Below, piece after piece: positions 10,327 to 22,689 of a DNA stretch of 64,000 nucleotides; position 1 is the first letter of the stretch, and each line of letters opens with the position of its first letter. A program made the position numbers and the translations under genes. Source of the DNA: Leuctra nigra (lineage: Eukaryota; Arthropoda; Insecta; Plecoptera; Leuctridae). The DNA is taken from contig OW203770.1 of assembly GCA_934045905.1 (NCBI GenBank), positions 806,001-870,000 on the forward strand, given 5' to 3'. The notes beneath the pieces were generated by a model. It saw only the letters and a program-made list of their open reading frames with translations. It searched no databases and was not told the origin of the DNA.

Positions 10327-13300
10327 TCATTGGCTAGATCTGCAGTGCTGGTCGGCTCCAGCCTCGATCAGATACTTGGCGACTTCTGCATGTTCGTTCT
10401 CCACAGCAAGAAGCAAAGGAGTATCATCGTCACTAGTCTTGACATCGAGTTCAGCCCCTGCATCTACCAACAAAACTACAAAGTCAAACAGCCCTGATTC
10501 AGCCGCGTAATGCAGTGGAGAGATGTTGCACGTTCGCTTGGCATTTACATCGGCTCCTGCTTCAATCAAATACTTAGCTACTTCAACATATCTGCCCATC
10601 ACAGCAAGAAACAAAGGCGTATAATCTTCATGAGCTTTAACGTCGAGTTGAGCCCCTGCGTTTACCAACAACGTAACTACATTAACTTGCCCTGTCCCTG
10701 CCGCATAATGAAGAGGGTTGAACTGCGAAACGCTCTTAGTACTATTAACATCGGCTCCAGCCTCGATCAGATACTTGGCGACTTCTACATGTTTGTTTTT
10801 CACGGCTAGAAAAAGAGGTGTATAACCTCGACCAGTTACACCATCGAGCTCAGCCCGTGCATTTACCAACCACGTAACTGTATTTATTTGGCCTCTACCA
10901 GCGGCATGATGAAGGGGAGTGTAAAGCTCCATGTCCCTGGCATCGAGACCGGACTTGACGAGTAGTTGCATGATGTTGGTACGACCTGCTCGTGCTGCAC
11001 AATGAATGGGAAGCAAACCTTTACCATCGCCTTGCATCATGTCAGCTCCTCTGTCCAGCAAGAACTTGACAGATTCCTCGCGACCCCTCTCAGAAGCAGC
11101 GTGCAGAAGATGACTTGTATAATTTTTCTCGACGTTTAGGTCAGTTCTCACGTCCAATTTACATTCATCCACAGCAAACCGCAGTAAATGAAAACACCCA
11201 TACTGAACAAGTGAGTAACAACTTGAACGAGCAAAACGTATTCTGTGATAATTGTCAAAATCTTCGTCAGTTTCACGATCTAACTCCGGTTCAGGATATC
11301 TCTCTTTTGCACTGTTTATAATTTCTCTCAGCTTCACCAAATCATCTGTGTTTACTCCATTCTCCAAGAGAGTCTCCGCTTTGTCCCACAGCTGGGCTCT
11401 GTCTGCATATCCTAAAGGAGTTCCCTGCAGTATTCTGTCTTTCAGGCTAACGTCGGCGCCATGGTTTAGAAGCAATTGCACAATGCTTACTTCAGCCGTG
11501 TCGACGTCAACATCAAGTTCACTTTCATCCTCAGGTTTATCTTCAATACTCGAGTCTTTGTCAACTCCAATGTTGCTTAAAATAAACTCAATATCAAGGC
11601 GAATGTCGAAGACGGTGCAAATGTTTGTGAACTTGTCAGGGTACGATGACGCAAGATGTAACGCTGATCTTTCCTCTTTGTCAAGCTGGTTCACGTCAGC
11701 ACCAGATGTCAGCAGGGCTTCGACTCGTTCTCTGTCAGCGCTCAACACTGCGTTGTGCAACGCACAATCTCTCGCAAGGATTCGGTCCAAAAACTGGCGG
11801 ACGATTACGAAGCGACGTTCAAACAGCTTCTGTGCGATGAAATCAGTGCTCGACGATATGTTCTCCGACAGCCACCAAGCCAGGAAGTACTCCGCGAAAC
11901 ATCGATGGATGAAATTTGGTTTGTTATTATATCTCATGCCGTCAATCAATCCTGTCCATTCATTGCCATCTGAAAAATTTTCCGCAAAATTTGATCTTAT
12001 TTTCTGTTTGTCTACTTTTAACATCGCTATTTCTCCACTTAAAAGTAGCAGTAATAATGCAGCATTCGAGTGATTATCCATCATTATCTTTTTTTCACTG
12101 CTAATATTCATAATTTGGTACGGCTTTGAGGTATCTATTTGACGTTTGTCTTTATTTAGAATGTTTAATTTTTCTGATATAAATGTTTCAAACAGCTGCA
12201 GTAAATCCAGTCTGTTTGGAAGATAAAGATCCCCTCTTTTAACATCTCCAGCAAACACCTCGCCCAGCATCATGCACTGCAGGGGAATCCCCGTGAACTC
12301 TCTGTCTCTGTCACTGAACGATTCGGAAGCCTTTTTAAGAAGGTTCCGAGCAAACTCTTTTGAAGTATCATCAATCTGGATTGAATGTTTCGCGTTCCAA
12401 AACTTGACAAGAAAACTAACTTGATCTTCATCAGTGAATGGCTTCATTGAGTAACAGATTGAAGACAGTTTGCTTTCCAAGTGATGTCGCATTACATTCC
12501 TAGACGTCAGCCAAATCTGTCCAACTTTCAGTTTCATCATGCTTTTGATCATATTGGTGACTTTGTCATTGTAATACGGACTTATCTCATCATATCCGTC
12601 AAGATATATGTCGACGTTTCCAATTTCAGTCAATCGTGATCGGAGAATGTTATTATCAAATTTACAACTTTTTACTGCATCTATTAAGAAATCTGTTACG
12701 TTTTCATGACTTTTGTAATACTTTTCAGTGTGCTCTTCCAGATGTCTTGTAATATCATTCAAATTAATTATCATTGCCCACTTTGACTTGTCTTCTGATT
12801 TAGCTGCTTGGGCCACATTGTTGAGGAATGTGGATTTACCCATCCCAGGTTCAGCAGCCACGATAACAACTCGCTCATTCACAACGTCATCTGCTGTGAT
12901 TGTTCTCTTCTTTCTCTTATCAACATACTTCTTGATCACATCCATGTTGTTGAATGACTGCTCCCAATACACATCATTGTTCTGGTCCACTGACAGCCAA
13001 TGCACATTCTTGCCGGGAATCTTCTGGCATAATCTTGTGAACTTATCAGCGTTGAAAGTGTCATCAGTCCAGAAGAAGTGATGCGAAACGTATTGGTTTT
13101 CATCGAACTTCTTCAGCTTTACTCGGTAAGAATCCTCCAAGGTGTTGACATCTTGCTCTTTCACATTGCTGATGATGAAAAAGTCTTCTAGACATAATTT
13201 GTGACTGAAGATTTCTTCCTTGATGTAATCGCTCCTCTGCAAGCTGCGATTGATGTAATACGAGATGTTGTCGGGGATCTTCTTGCCGAATGCCAGCTTG

Positions 13301-14674
13301 GCGCCTGGCGATATAAGTGTAGTGACAACTTCTCCAGTCAGCGCATGCGTGCAGTGTTCCCCCACCACCGACCCTAGGCTGACTTCACACCCCTGGAAGT
13401 CCACCTTCTCCTCCAGAAGTCTTCGCTGTGACATCCCCTCCAGCTGGTTCCAGCTGAACACGTCATGATGTTGCTGGTAACCTGGCAACGCAGACTCTGA
13501 GAGGAGAATCAGCTTCTTGCCTGGCGAGGCTTTGATCAACTCCTCTGCAAGTGATGTAGCATCAGTGCTGCACTCTATCACCAGCACGTCACACCACACA
13601 CTCTGCCACGCGCGCAGAACCTCGGCTTTCATTGACAACAGAGATGTTTGCGTCATGAAGATGTAGCGCTTATGACGATGTTTCTTCAACATCTGGCTTA
13701 ACTTCAAGCTGGTCAACTTTCCATGTGGTGACGTCACGTTGATCACATTGCTGGACAGTGATTGGTTGAATGAGTCGATCTCTTGGTCAGTGAAGCTGAT
13801 GTCCAACGCTTCCATCTCTTCATTCATCGAGTCAAGCCTCGAGACGATTACATCCCTCCACAACTGCGCAGTCTCGGTCAACACTTCCGACTCTTCCTTC
13901 TCCTCCCACCAGCTCTGCATCTTCTCAACAAACATCTTCGCCATCTTGACTGTATCTTCTTCACTCGTTCCCAGAGCCATCTTGATCTCTGCCTGAATCA
14001 GAGCGTCCATTTCGTCTTCTTTCGCTTGCTGCGTGTACAACTGAACTCTTCCGAAGAACTCTCGACTGTTGTCCATGAACTCTCGCAGCTCTTCAACCTT
14101 CTTCTTCTTCGTCAAATGTTTTATCACTTCCGCTTTCACTTCAGTGAATGTGGATTCCTTCAGCATCGTGGGTTGCTTTTCAATATACATTCCCGTGGCA
14201 AATATATTGGCCCTCTCCAGAACGGCTGAATTGATTACTACCAAATTTCTGTCGATATTAGCATTCGTATAAAGAACAAAATCACAGTTATCAAAGTTAT
14301 TATCAAACAATACACTTTGATTATACTCTGGATCAATTAAATTACTATTCACCACACATGAAGATTTGTAATATTTAAATAAACTAAAGTCCCCTTTCTC
14401 TTCAGCAAGATTTTTCATTAATATTATTTTGTTACCTTTCGAATTATGTTTACACTGTAGAAAGCAAGTTCTGTATTGTTGTTCGCTGCTGGGTTTGTAT
14501 TTGAAGACGACATCATCGAAAGCGCCGGCGCCGGATACGTTTGTCCCCAAGTAGAATCCGGCCGTGCGGTTGACGCCGCGAAGAAACAACAGCGACGCCA
14601 TCTTGAATTCGTACTTCATTCCCGCCATGTCAGCGCAGCCGGCGACCTTCTTGTATTTCAATCTCGCTCGATTC
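10327..14674 (-). CDS. NACHT-ankyrin protein with nuclease-like N-terminus, main exon
   Basis: Last and largest exon of a gene starting near 37.6 kb. The acceptor (CTATTCAG before 14674) and phase fit the exon at 19528-19616. The frame is open for 1,448 codons; if translation began here, the first ATG with good context is at 14628. Domains, numbered from codon 14661: residues 15-75 carry Glu (YEFK), Asp-Asp (AFDDVVF) and Q-x-K (FLQCKH), the pattern of a PD-(D/E)XK nuclease of the DUF4297/Cap4 kind. Residues 180-290 are helical and charged. Walker A is AEPGMGKST (about 602) and Walker B IYLDGYDEI (about 684), with a sensor-like LTSRN after it; D-G-x-D-E is typical of NACHT proteins. From about 960 to the stop are some 14 ankyrin repeats. 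Likely a STAND-type sensor in which ankyrins sense, NACHT oligomerises and the N-terminus acts. Function is inferred; expression is unknown. Confidence 0.85.
10355..10960 (-). repeat. 198-bp two-ankyrin modules in tandem
   Basis: Within the C-terminal exon the phrase encoding EVAKYLIEAGAD recurs at about 10363, 10561 and 10760, a spacing of 198 bp, i.e. modules of two ankyrin repeats (66 residues). The first and third copies share GCCTCGATCAGATACTTGGC exactly, while the middle copy differs at many silent sites. The array has been duplicated or gene-converted recently at its distal end. Confidence 0.8.
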
Positions 14675-14750
14675 CTGAATAGTAGACATCAGATATTAGA
14701 GATCAGGCGAATAGAAACATTTATTTTCTATTTTTTGTGACAAATGATTA

Positions 14751-15180
14751 CGGCTGTGCAAGTCTCGAAAGTTCTCGATTCTCGAATATGAATCTCCATC
14801 TCGATCTCGATCGTTTGTTCAAATTGCCATCTCGAATTTTCAAGTCTCGAGCATACCAACTAAGAGCCGTCAAGATTTCCAATTTTTTGTTATTTTTACG
14901 GGACTACGCACGCTAACTTTCTTTGTATCGTCCATAAGTTTGATTTGTATTGTTTAATATATAACGCAGACAGTTCTGCGTACTTATCAAATGTTATTCT
15001 TGTGTGGCTGGACAATTTGCATTGTGTTTCTCTTCCACCAAAAATTTTTTTTTAAAAAAGTATAATCTTGCTCGAATATTCTCGATCTCGAAGGTAAAAT
15101 ATCTCGCTCGATCTCGCTCGACTTTTATGAAATAATCTCGATCTTGCTCGACATGAAAAATTTCAATCTCGCACAGCCCT
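14751..15180. mobile_element. MITE, TIR GGGCTGTGCRAG, 11-bp TSD
   Basis: Ends CGGCTGTGCAAGTCTCG and TCTCGCACAGCCCT are inverted. Both sides are flanked by ACAAATGATTA, an 11-bp direct repeat that looks like a target-site duplication. The body is full of CTCGATCTCG variants. It sits about 75 bp upstream of the acceptor of the NACHT-ankyrin main exon. A truncated relative starts at 26372. Confidence 0.8.
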
Positions 15181-15385
15181 ACAAATGATTAGAGGCTCAG
15201 TCCCGCATTTTCTCATTTGACTACTTTTAGCTAAATTGTGTGGAGAACATTATTTTTTAGGGATGCAAATTTCATACTGGATATTTTTTTCTCCTAAAAG
15301 CAACAATATTATAGTAGGTACTACCTATCACAAAAAAAATGTTTTAGCCACAAAAAATTATGCACTTGAAATATTTAATTACTTA

Positions 15386-15751
15386 AGGCCGTTTTACATA
15401 ACACGCGTTTCGCGTTTTTTTTTATTGACCCATCAAAACCACCGAAAATTTTGCCGCACGCGTTTTATTTTTAAACCGCCCCATCTCGATTGTAGGGAGG
15501 TTTTTTCAGTACTGCTCGTGGCGAAAATGACGTCAACTATAAAATAAACTATAAAATAACTATAAAATAAGACTATAATGTTAATAATTGCTTACCAATG
15601 CATATTATTCCATCTAATAATATCTAATAACACCCACTTTGTTACTAACAATAATAATAAATTTATATCAACATTCTGTTTTCGACGGCCGCTTCTAGGG
15701 GTTATAAAAAAAGAAAATGACGCAAAATGCGTGTTATGTAAAAGCGGCTTT
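15386..15751. mobile_element. PIF/Harbinger-like MITE (TTA target)
   Basis: Ends AGGCCGTTTTACATAACACG and, inverted, AGCCGCTTTTACATAACACG, with TTA on both sides. A 3-bp TTA duplication suggests the PIF/Harbinger group. Non-coding. Its ends resemble those of the element at 35102-35452. Confidence 0.6.
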
Positions 15752-16351
15752 ATAGAGTCATTTCTCCTGTAACAAGGAAACTAGGTATTAGAAGCACAGG
15801 TTTGGTAGAATTAGAAAGCACATTTCTAGCAAATATGTGTTGATTTTATTTGAAGAAACAATTCCATCATCAATGGCAAAAACAACTTCATGTAATTAAA
15901 TTGGTCAACTTATTAGCTAAATATATTACGAAGATGGTTATTTAATGAATAAACCTCCATTTCTCCTGTGACATTTCTCCTGTGACTTTCGAGTGTCAAT
16001 GTTAAAATCCCGATGATGAGTTGACTAAAATATTTTTTATGGTATGAAGACAAATTATATTTTATGTTTTGAAGAGAGTCACAAGAAGCTATAATTATAA
16101 CATATTTAATATTAAAAAAATAAAAATAAAAATTAAAAAAATAAAAAAAACACTTTACAAATATATTATTTACGAGCTGGCAGCAATGAAAATCATTTCG
16201 GCCTTGAGTTACCCAACTAGTGTGAATAAAGCAAAAATACCTATGAATTAACACAGAGTGCACATCAAACAAAGCATTGAACGTCAAAGCATTTATTTAT
16301 AGATAAAATTTAAATTTTCAAAATTACACAGGATCCTGTTAAAAAACTATA
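15752..16351. other. intron sequence, no gene seen
   Basis: AT-rich; TTTCTCCTGTGACATTTCTCC-like motifs are repeated at 15755-15985. No supportable feature. Confidence 0.3.
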
Positions 16352-17239
16352 CTAGGAAAACGCTCTGTATAACGCGTTGATGAGCGAGCACGGACACGCG
16401 CAACACCTCGAACCGAAAATATGTCTATCGAAAATATCATTAAAAGCCAATAATTCTTGAAATTCGTCAGACTTGTAGGTATAAAAATCTCAAAATATTC
16501 CTAAGTATTAGTCCCAATAGCCATGCAAAGTTTTAAGTTGATAATGTTCTTTGTTAAAATTCAAAAATCATAGGATATATTTAAAAAAATATACCTGGGA
16601 CCACTCATATGATATAAGTGTGTGTACTTACACAATATTAGACGATCTGTTGAACGGTCATATCAGTTTCATACGTTTGAAAGTTTCTGCTCTAACTACC
16701 TTGGAACTATAAAGAGTCGAAGTAGCCGTGATCAACATTTTCGAGAAATTTACAGATAACACGCAAAATGACAGTAAAATGTCAGTAACTTTTGGATTTA
16801 AACACAGATAAGTCTGAAAATTGTCAAAAATACAGATAATGTTGGTCCCAATGACCATGCAAAGTTTTAAGTTGATCGGTCACACGGTTCTAGTTTAAAT
16901 TTCAAAAATCATATGAAAGATTTTTTAAAATTTTAACCAATGGGAGGATTTGGCTGAAACTTTGTATGATTGGGTAAAATGTTAGTGGTAATGACTTGTC
17001 AAAATTTCAAATTGATAAAACAAACCAATCAAAAGATAATTTTTTAAAATTTGAACCAATCACGGGATCCCGTTCAAAAACGATCCCAGGGACCGCATAG
17101 AGTACGTTAGTATGTGTAAAAAATTTCATATTGATTGCTTGAGCGGTTTGACCTGGGGTGTGACCACAAAAAAAAAAAAAAAAAAAAAAAAGACACACAG
17201 AGGAAGTGCTATAAGAGTACCGTGGTGACGCTCGCTCAA
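16352..17239 (-). repeat. family A repeat, near full length
   Basis: Reverse orientation: begins CTAGGAAAACGCTCTGTATA and ends GTGGTGACGCTCGCTCAA. The A-run at about 17165-17190 corresponds to the T-run of the forward copies. About 890 bp, non-coding. Confidence 0.8.
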
Positions 17240-18482
17240 CTACACAAGACCACTCTATGACTATAATGTGCAAAATTTCAGTTTGAACGATTGAACAATT
17301 TGCTCTGGGCACTGCAGGTAAACAGAGCAAAAAAACACTGAGAAAGATCCAACTCGGAATCCTGTAAAGAATTCTTAATATTAAGAAAATATTTAAAAGT
17401 CTTTACCCTCATTCCAAAATTTTGGATCATGAGGTAAAATAATGTGATTGTGTCCAATCAGAGAGAAATACAACTTTCTGTTTGCCTCTCCATACACACC
17501 TTAATTCCCACAAGAATTTACACATTTTGTCATGGACGTCCGCAGGATTTCTGCCGGTTGGGGGGGGGGGGGGGGGGGGGCGTGCCCCCACCCAGCCCCG
17601 CTGTGCAATTTTTGGACACTTTGAAATCAATTTTGAGACGTTATGAGGTGTATTTTGTTGAAATATTCGATATTCTTTAAATCTGACACTTTGTGGTAGT
17701 GAAGGGCATGTCCCGACCTTGCCCCGCAGGGCAGTTTTTGGATTTTTGACACTTTGAAATTAGGTAATAATTTTGAGTTTTTAGTTTACGACACTATACA
17801 CGTTAATCACCACAAAAATGTTATGTTTTCCTCACATCCAGGGAGGCAAGCGCCCCCCTTGCCCCCCCCCCCCCCCCCCCCCCCACTGTGGACACCCATG
17901 CATTTTGTAAAATAAACATATTAAGGTCCCTGTATATCACGTGACTTTTTCAACCAAAATGCTACCAAAGGTTCACTTGGAAGAGTTCAGTTTAGTCCGT
18001 ATTGTCCCTCACCATATAAGTTAGGACACATTTGTTGGAACTAATCTACGCAGAAAAGAACTGCGAAAATAACCTATACTATGATTTTACTTCCTTGCAC
18101 CTAAATATTCTCAAATCAAGACCTGAAGTTGAAGGAAATCCTACGAGTTGCCAAGAACAGCAAACTTTACTCTAATAAAAGGGCACAATGCAGCACAAAC
18201 CTGACACAATGTTGTCGTCAAAACATGCGCTCTTTCTTCATCTTTCCAACGAAATGTTAAGATAATAATTATATCCACTATTATAAATGTAATATTTAAA
18301 CAAACAGCACTTGGTTTTGACAGTCTTCACATGCGAACGTATACACGAGATTTGTGTTGTTTTTATTAAAAAATCACTGCAAAATTAAATAATATTGACT
18401 GCAAATATTGATAAGCTCCAGTATGCAGTGAATTTCCTTCATAAATCCCTTGGATTACTCAACATGAACGATGTAAGGTATG
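17240..18482. other. intron sequence with G and C homopolymer tracts
   Basis: A G-run (17561-17580), a C-run (17863-17883) and GTGCCCCC/GCCCC strings surround paired TTTTTGGACACTTTGAAAT motifs (17608 and 17742 regions), suggesting a degenerate repeat unit. ORFs in it depend on the homopolymers and are not credible. Confidence 0.35.
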
Positions 18483-19443
18483 TAGGGGAGGCCGGTATAT
18501 AGTGGGACACGGTACATAGTGTAACATTTGAATTTCTCGCCTTGTGGTCAAGAAAAAAAATAGTGAAGATGCATAATTGATGTCCGCACAATAAATCACA
18601 TCTCCTGGACATATTTTCAAGATATGTTTGTATTTGAAATAATTGAGATACTCCACTTGTAATATCAGTTTTGCAAAATGTAGAAATTTTGTGTTTACAA
18701 TGTTTTTGATAACTTTTTTCTCTTACTTATTATGGCTAGTTTAAAAGTATGGTTATGATGTGTATTCAATTGGCATGAAGTAGGTTTATTGATGAATGTT
18801 CTCTTCACCTGCCTTCATATTTGAAAAAATAAAACTAAAAATATTGTTAAACGGTATATACTGGGACAGTCAGGACGGTACATAGTGGGACATGTCCCAC
18901 TATGTACCACTGGGCTATATTTCTGTTCATAACTTTTGTGTAGGTCTTAAATTGTTTGTTGATACAAGTAGTTAATTGTTTTAATTCATACCAAATTTTT
19001 TAATGGACCTGAATTAATCTTTTAACATATATTTTTTCCCCCGAAAAAAGATGCCGAAAATTCCTCGAAGGCGGTGGATTAATGACGGGATTAAAACGGA
19101 CTAATTACTTATCTATGAGTAAATACATCAGATAATAAATCACAATTCACTTGTTTCAAAAATTATTCCATTGTATTTCCCATGAAAAAAGCATTGTCCC
19201 AGTATGTACCAGCAGTGTCCCAGTATGTACTGGAAAGCGGTATATAGTGGGACAACGGTACATAGTGGGACAACGCAATTACCTAATTTCTTTTCTGTAG
19301 ATATTAAAATTTCATAAAAATAGCACATGCATTCTAATTCATAGTGCGCAACTATTGGAAATTCAACATTTCAAAATATTAAAATAATAAACAAACTAGA
19401 GCAATAATAAGAAATCCGTCCCACTATGTACCGGCCTCCCCTA
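18483..19443. mobile_element. DNA transposon remnant with GGTACATAGTGGGAC motifs
   Basis: Terminal inverted repeats start TAGGGGAGGCCGGTA on both ends. Variants of GGTA(C/T)ATAGTGGGAC occur at least eight times in both orientations, clustered near the two ends and in the middle, like subterminal transposase-binding sites. About 960 bp with no transposase, so non-autonomous. The left exon of the NACHT gene (19528) begins 85 bp beyond it. Confidence 0.75.
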
Positions 19444-19527
19444 CTCATAGGTAACTATTTCTTTTGATCGGATGTAGAGAAATAAATTCACTTGATATAC
19501 AGCCACCTTAAGTAGACATAGACATAC

Positions 19528-19616
19528 TTGACACCAGACGGCCCAGCGGTCTCATCGTTTATGTCGTCATCGTAGCGACGTGTCTTCAACTTCTTGCCGA
19601 GTAGAATCTCTTCATC
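19528..19616 (-). CDS. NACHT-ankyrin gene, exon 3 (89 nt)
   Basis: A short exon on the minus strand, bounded by acceptor TTCCCTGGTAAAG and donor CAA|GTATGT. It encodes DEEILLGKKLKTRRYDDDIN followed by about ten residues, a basic then acidic, probably disordered segment with a K-K-L-K-T-R-R patch that could act as a nuclear localisation signal. It starts in phase 0, as the upstream exon 37235-37412 requires. It ends with two bases of a lysine codon, completed by the first G of the main exon (position 14674), after which the reading frame runs straight into the nuclease-like domain. Agreement of phases at both sides is the main evidence; transcript data would settle it. Confidence 0.75.
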
Positions 19617-19792
19617 CTTTACCAGGGAAGAAACACATCAGACGTTAGAAGCAAATCAACTAAAACCACAGTCAAGTCTGCTAAGCGACCGAGGAGCCTT
19701 TCCTTTCATATCGTTCGACCATTACACTCTGACAAGATTAGTGTTGTGATTTTTCATGAAAATTTTTTGTGTGAAAAGATGCATAAAATTTT

Positions 19793-20346
19793 TAGGGGTG
19801 TGCGAATATTTGAAAATTTCGAATACTTCGAAAATATTTGGTTCGAATATTCGATTTGGTATTCGAAAATAAAGTATTCGAAAATTTTCGAATAGTTCAT
19901 GTCTTTTAATTCAAAATTACCCCGCCATTTCTCATTTGGGAGTGTTTTTTAATGCTGCCAACTGCTGCAAAGTCTAAAACTCCAACCGAAAATAGTCATG
20001 GCCGCCATTTAGATTTCGAGGGAATATTATTTGTAGGTTATTGTTCCTCCAGGAAGACCTTCCTCATACCCCTTTTGTTCATGTTAATTTCATTTTTTGT
20101 GATGATTAGTGATAACAATATTATCCTTGCATATTACATCATAATCAGACTCAGTACATTTTCACTTGGCCATCTTTCATTCTGGTCACATGAAAAGAGT
20201 TTGGTGCCCAATTATTATTTTTAATTGATATTATGTCTTTTAATTTAGGTTCCAACTATTCGATATTCGATTCGACATTCAAAATAATTTTGTCAAATAT
20301 TCGATATTCGTATTCGAAGTCAAAAATCACTATTCGCACACCCCTA
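19793..20346. mobile_element. hAT-like MITE, TIR TAGGGGTGTGCGAATA
   Basis: Perfect 16-bp inverted ends. Flanks AAAATTTT and GAAATTTT match at 7 of 8 positions, consistent with an 8-bp hAT duplication. The arms consist of ATTCGAATA variants that pair with each other. No transposase. Confidence 0.8.
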
Positions 20347-20470
20347 GAAATTTTCCATGAAAATTTTCATGAAAATTATTCATGATTGTTCATGAAAATT
20401 ATTCATGATTGTTCATGAAAATTATTCATGATTGTTCATGAAATTTTCCATGGTAATTTTCAATGTTTGA
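20347..20470. repeat. 22-bp tandem repeat
   Basis: About three copies of CATGAAAATTATTCATGATT plus two bases, flanked by further ATGAAAATTTTC motifs. The same ATGAAAATTTTC words are abundant at 22150-22620. Confidence 0.7.
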
Positions 20471-20636
20471 ATCCTGAGGAAGGTAATTTTTTCTTTTTTT
20501 TCTTGTAGGTGCACCGACATTTTTAAACGTATTTCTATCACGCATAACGGATGGAGGAGGAGGTACTTAAGGGAGGTAACACACCTCCATTAATACTATA
20601 CAAAGTAAACAAATTTAAAATATGCTAAACACTAAT

Positions 20637-21474
20637 ATGCGCAACACTTCGAACCGAAATTATGTTTATCGAAAATGTCATTAAAAGCCAATAATTCTTG
20701 AATTTCGTCACAGACAATTGTATGAAAATCTCTAACAATTCCTAAAATATTGGTCCCAATAACCACGCAATGTTTTAAGTTGATCGATTGAACCTTTATG
20801 ATTGAACGATTCCTGGTTAATTCCCAAAAATCACAGGATATCGTTCAAAAAAATTTTAAACGGTCATATCAGTTTCATAATATACGTTTGAAAGTTTCTG
20901 CTCTAACAACCTTAAAGTGAAGATTCGAAGATGCCGTGAAATATGAAATTCGAGAAGTATGATAGCCAACACGCAAAATATCCGTAAACTGTCAATAACT
21001 TTTGAATTTAAACACAGTTTATTCTGAAAATGGTCAAAAATACAGATAATGTTGGACCCGATGACCATGCAAAATTTTAAGTTGATCGGTCAAACGGTTC
21101 TGGTTTAAATTTCAAAAAGCACATGAAATATTTTTTTAAATTTTAACCAATGGGAGGATTTGGCTGAAAATTTGTAAAATAATAGACAATGTTGGTGTTA
21201 ATGACCATAAAAAATATAAGGTCGATCACATTTGTCGAAGTCCATTTTCATTTTTCAGCCTCTCAGGAGATGTTTATTTAAATTTCAACTAATTAATGGA
21301 TTTAAAAAAAATTAATGTCTGCAAACAGAGAAGGTTGGTTTTACATGTGTGCAAAATTTCAGATCGATCGGTGAAACGGTGCAACCTGTGTATCGGCTAT
21401 TAGCAGCCAAAAAAAAAAAAAACAGAGGTCCGTGCCAAAAGAGTCAAAAGGAGACGCTCGCTTCGCTCGCTCAA
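20637..21474 (-). repeat. family A repeat, lacking the CCTAG end
   Basis: Contains CACTTCGAACCG at the left and ends GACGCTCGCTTCGCTCGCTCAA at the right, preceded by AACAGAGGTCCGTGCCAAAA and an A-run. Non-coding. Confidence 0.75.
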
Positions 21475-22149
21475 CTAGAAGGTCCTCTGCAAATGAGTAT
21501 TTTCAAGTCCTAACACTAGACAAGATTAGAGATGCGAGTCGGAAAATTTCCCGGGCATATTATCCCGGAAAATTACCAGACCTCTTTTATTCCCTTTTTA
21601 AAATAAATTTTAGTAAAGTTAATTAGTAGGTAGGTACTGGGATTTGTACCTAGGACAGTAACTGAGTGTTTATCTCAGTTGAAATTAGCAGAAAACATCA
21701 GAATTAGGTACAGTATCTTAATTTTTCCAAAATAATAAAGTTTTTCTGCCACCTACTGTTCAAGGGCAAATTTCTATGTGTGGATATTAAACTATTTTAT
21801 GACCTTTTAATCATTCGTGTTATAACTATCACAATATCAGTGTAAAAATTACCGTACCTACCTATGATAGAAAGTAAAAATTTAAAATTCAAAGAAGCAA
21901 AAAAAATCCTAAGTTTATAATTTTCCAGAAAATGAACATCTCTAAAGTCACCTCACGTGAAACTGCGAAATATCAATTCTTTGTGTGGCGCACAGAAACT
22001 GCCGAATGTTCTAGATTTTATGAGGTATCCGTGAGATAATGAATCAGACCTAATTATTCAAAGTTTATTTTCAGTTTTGTCTTCCACACTACAATTCTCA
22101 CAAATCAATGATCAACCCACATTTCAAGCCACTCTACTTAGTAATGCCT
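21475..22149. other. intron sequence, no gene seen
   Basis: AT-rich, no supportable ORF or repeat structure. Confidence 0.3.
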
Positions 22150-22622
22150 AGTAATGGCAATTTTCTGAAAAATAATTTTTTGAAAAATTTCATGAAAATT
22201 TTCATGAAAATTTTCAATGCGTTAAAAAAATTTTAAATTACTTTTTTATTGCTTTATTGCACACAATTGTTAATAATATATCTGAAAAAAGCGTAAAATC
22301 AAAATCAAAATAAAAGCCAAATATAAGCCCAAATCTCAGTTTGTCTTCATTGTAATTTTAGCCAGACTGTAATTTCTACATAGGCGGGAAATTTGAATGC
22401 TGTATTAATGATCATTTTGCACATTTACCGCTCAGACAACAACACGCATCATAATAGAGTTCAGTATGCATCCCAAGTATGCCCATACATTTATTAAATC
22501 AAATATAATTGATTTAAACTTTTTCAAAAAATTTCAATTTTTTCAATGGTCGTTAAAAATTTTCTGAAAATTTTCATTTTTCTGAAAATTTTCAAATGAA
22601 AATTTTCAATGGGCCATCACTA
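22150..22622. mobile_element. probable MITE rich in GAAAATTTTC
   Basis: Left end TAGTAATGGCAATTTTC and right end GAAAATTTTCAATGGGCCAT then CACTA are imperfect inverted repeats. Both ends carry overlapping ATGAAAATTTTC palindromes. Confidence 0.5.
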
Positions 22623-22689
22623 TCCATGTATGATGATTTTTGAAAATTCTGTTGTGAAGAAAATAGGTCCACTCAAAAAAAAGTAGGTA

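Noticed and set aside
11252..14272. Several plus-strand frames of up to 273 codons
   Set aside because: Antisense shadows of the NACHT-ankyrin exon.
20470..20580. TTTTTTTCTTGTAG|GTGCACCG, a strong-looking splice acceptor in the NACHT intron
   Set aside because: The following frames close quickly and no donor or matching phase was found.
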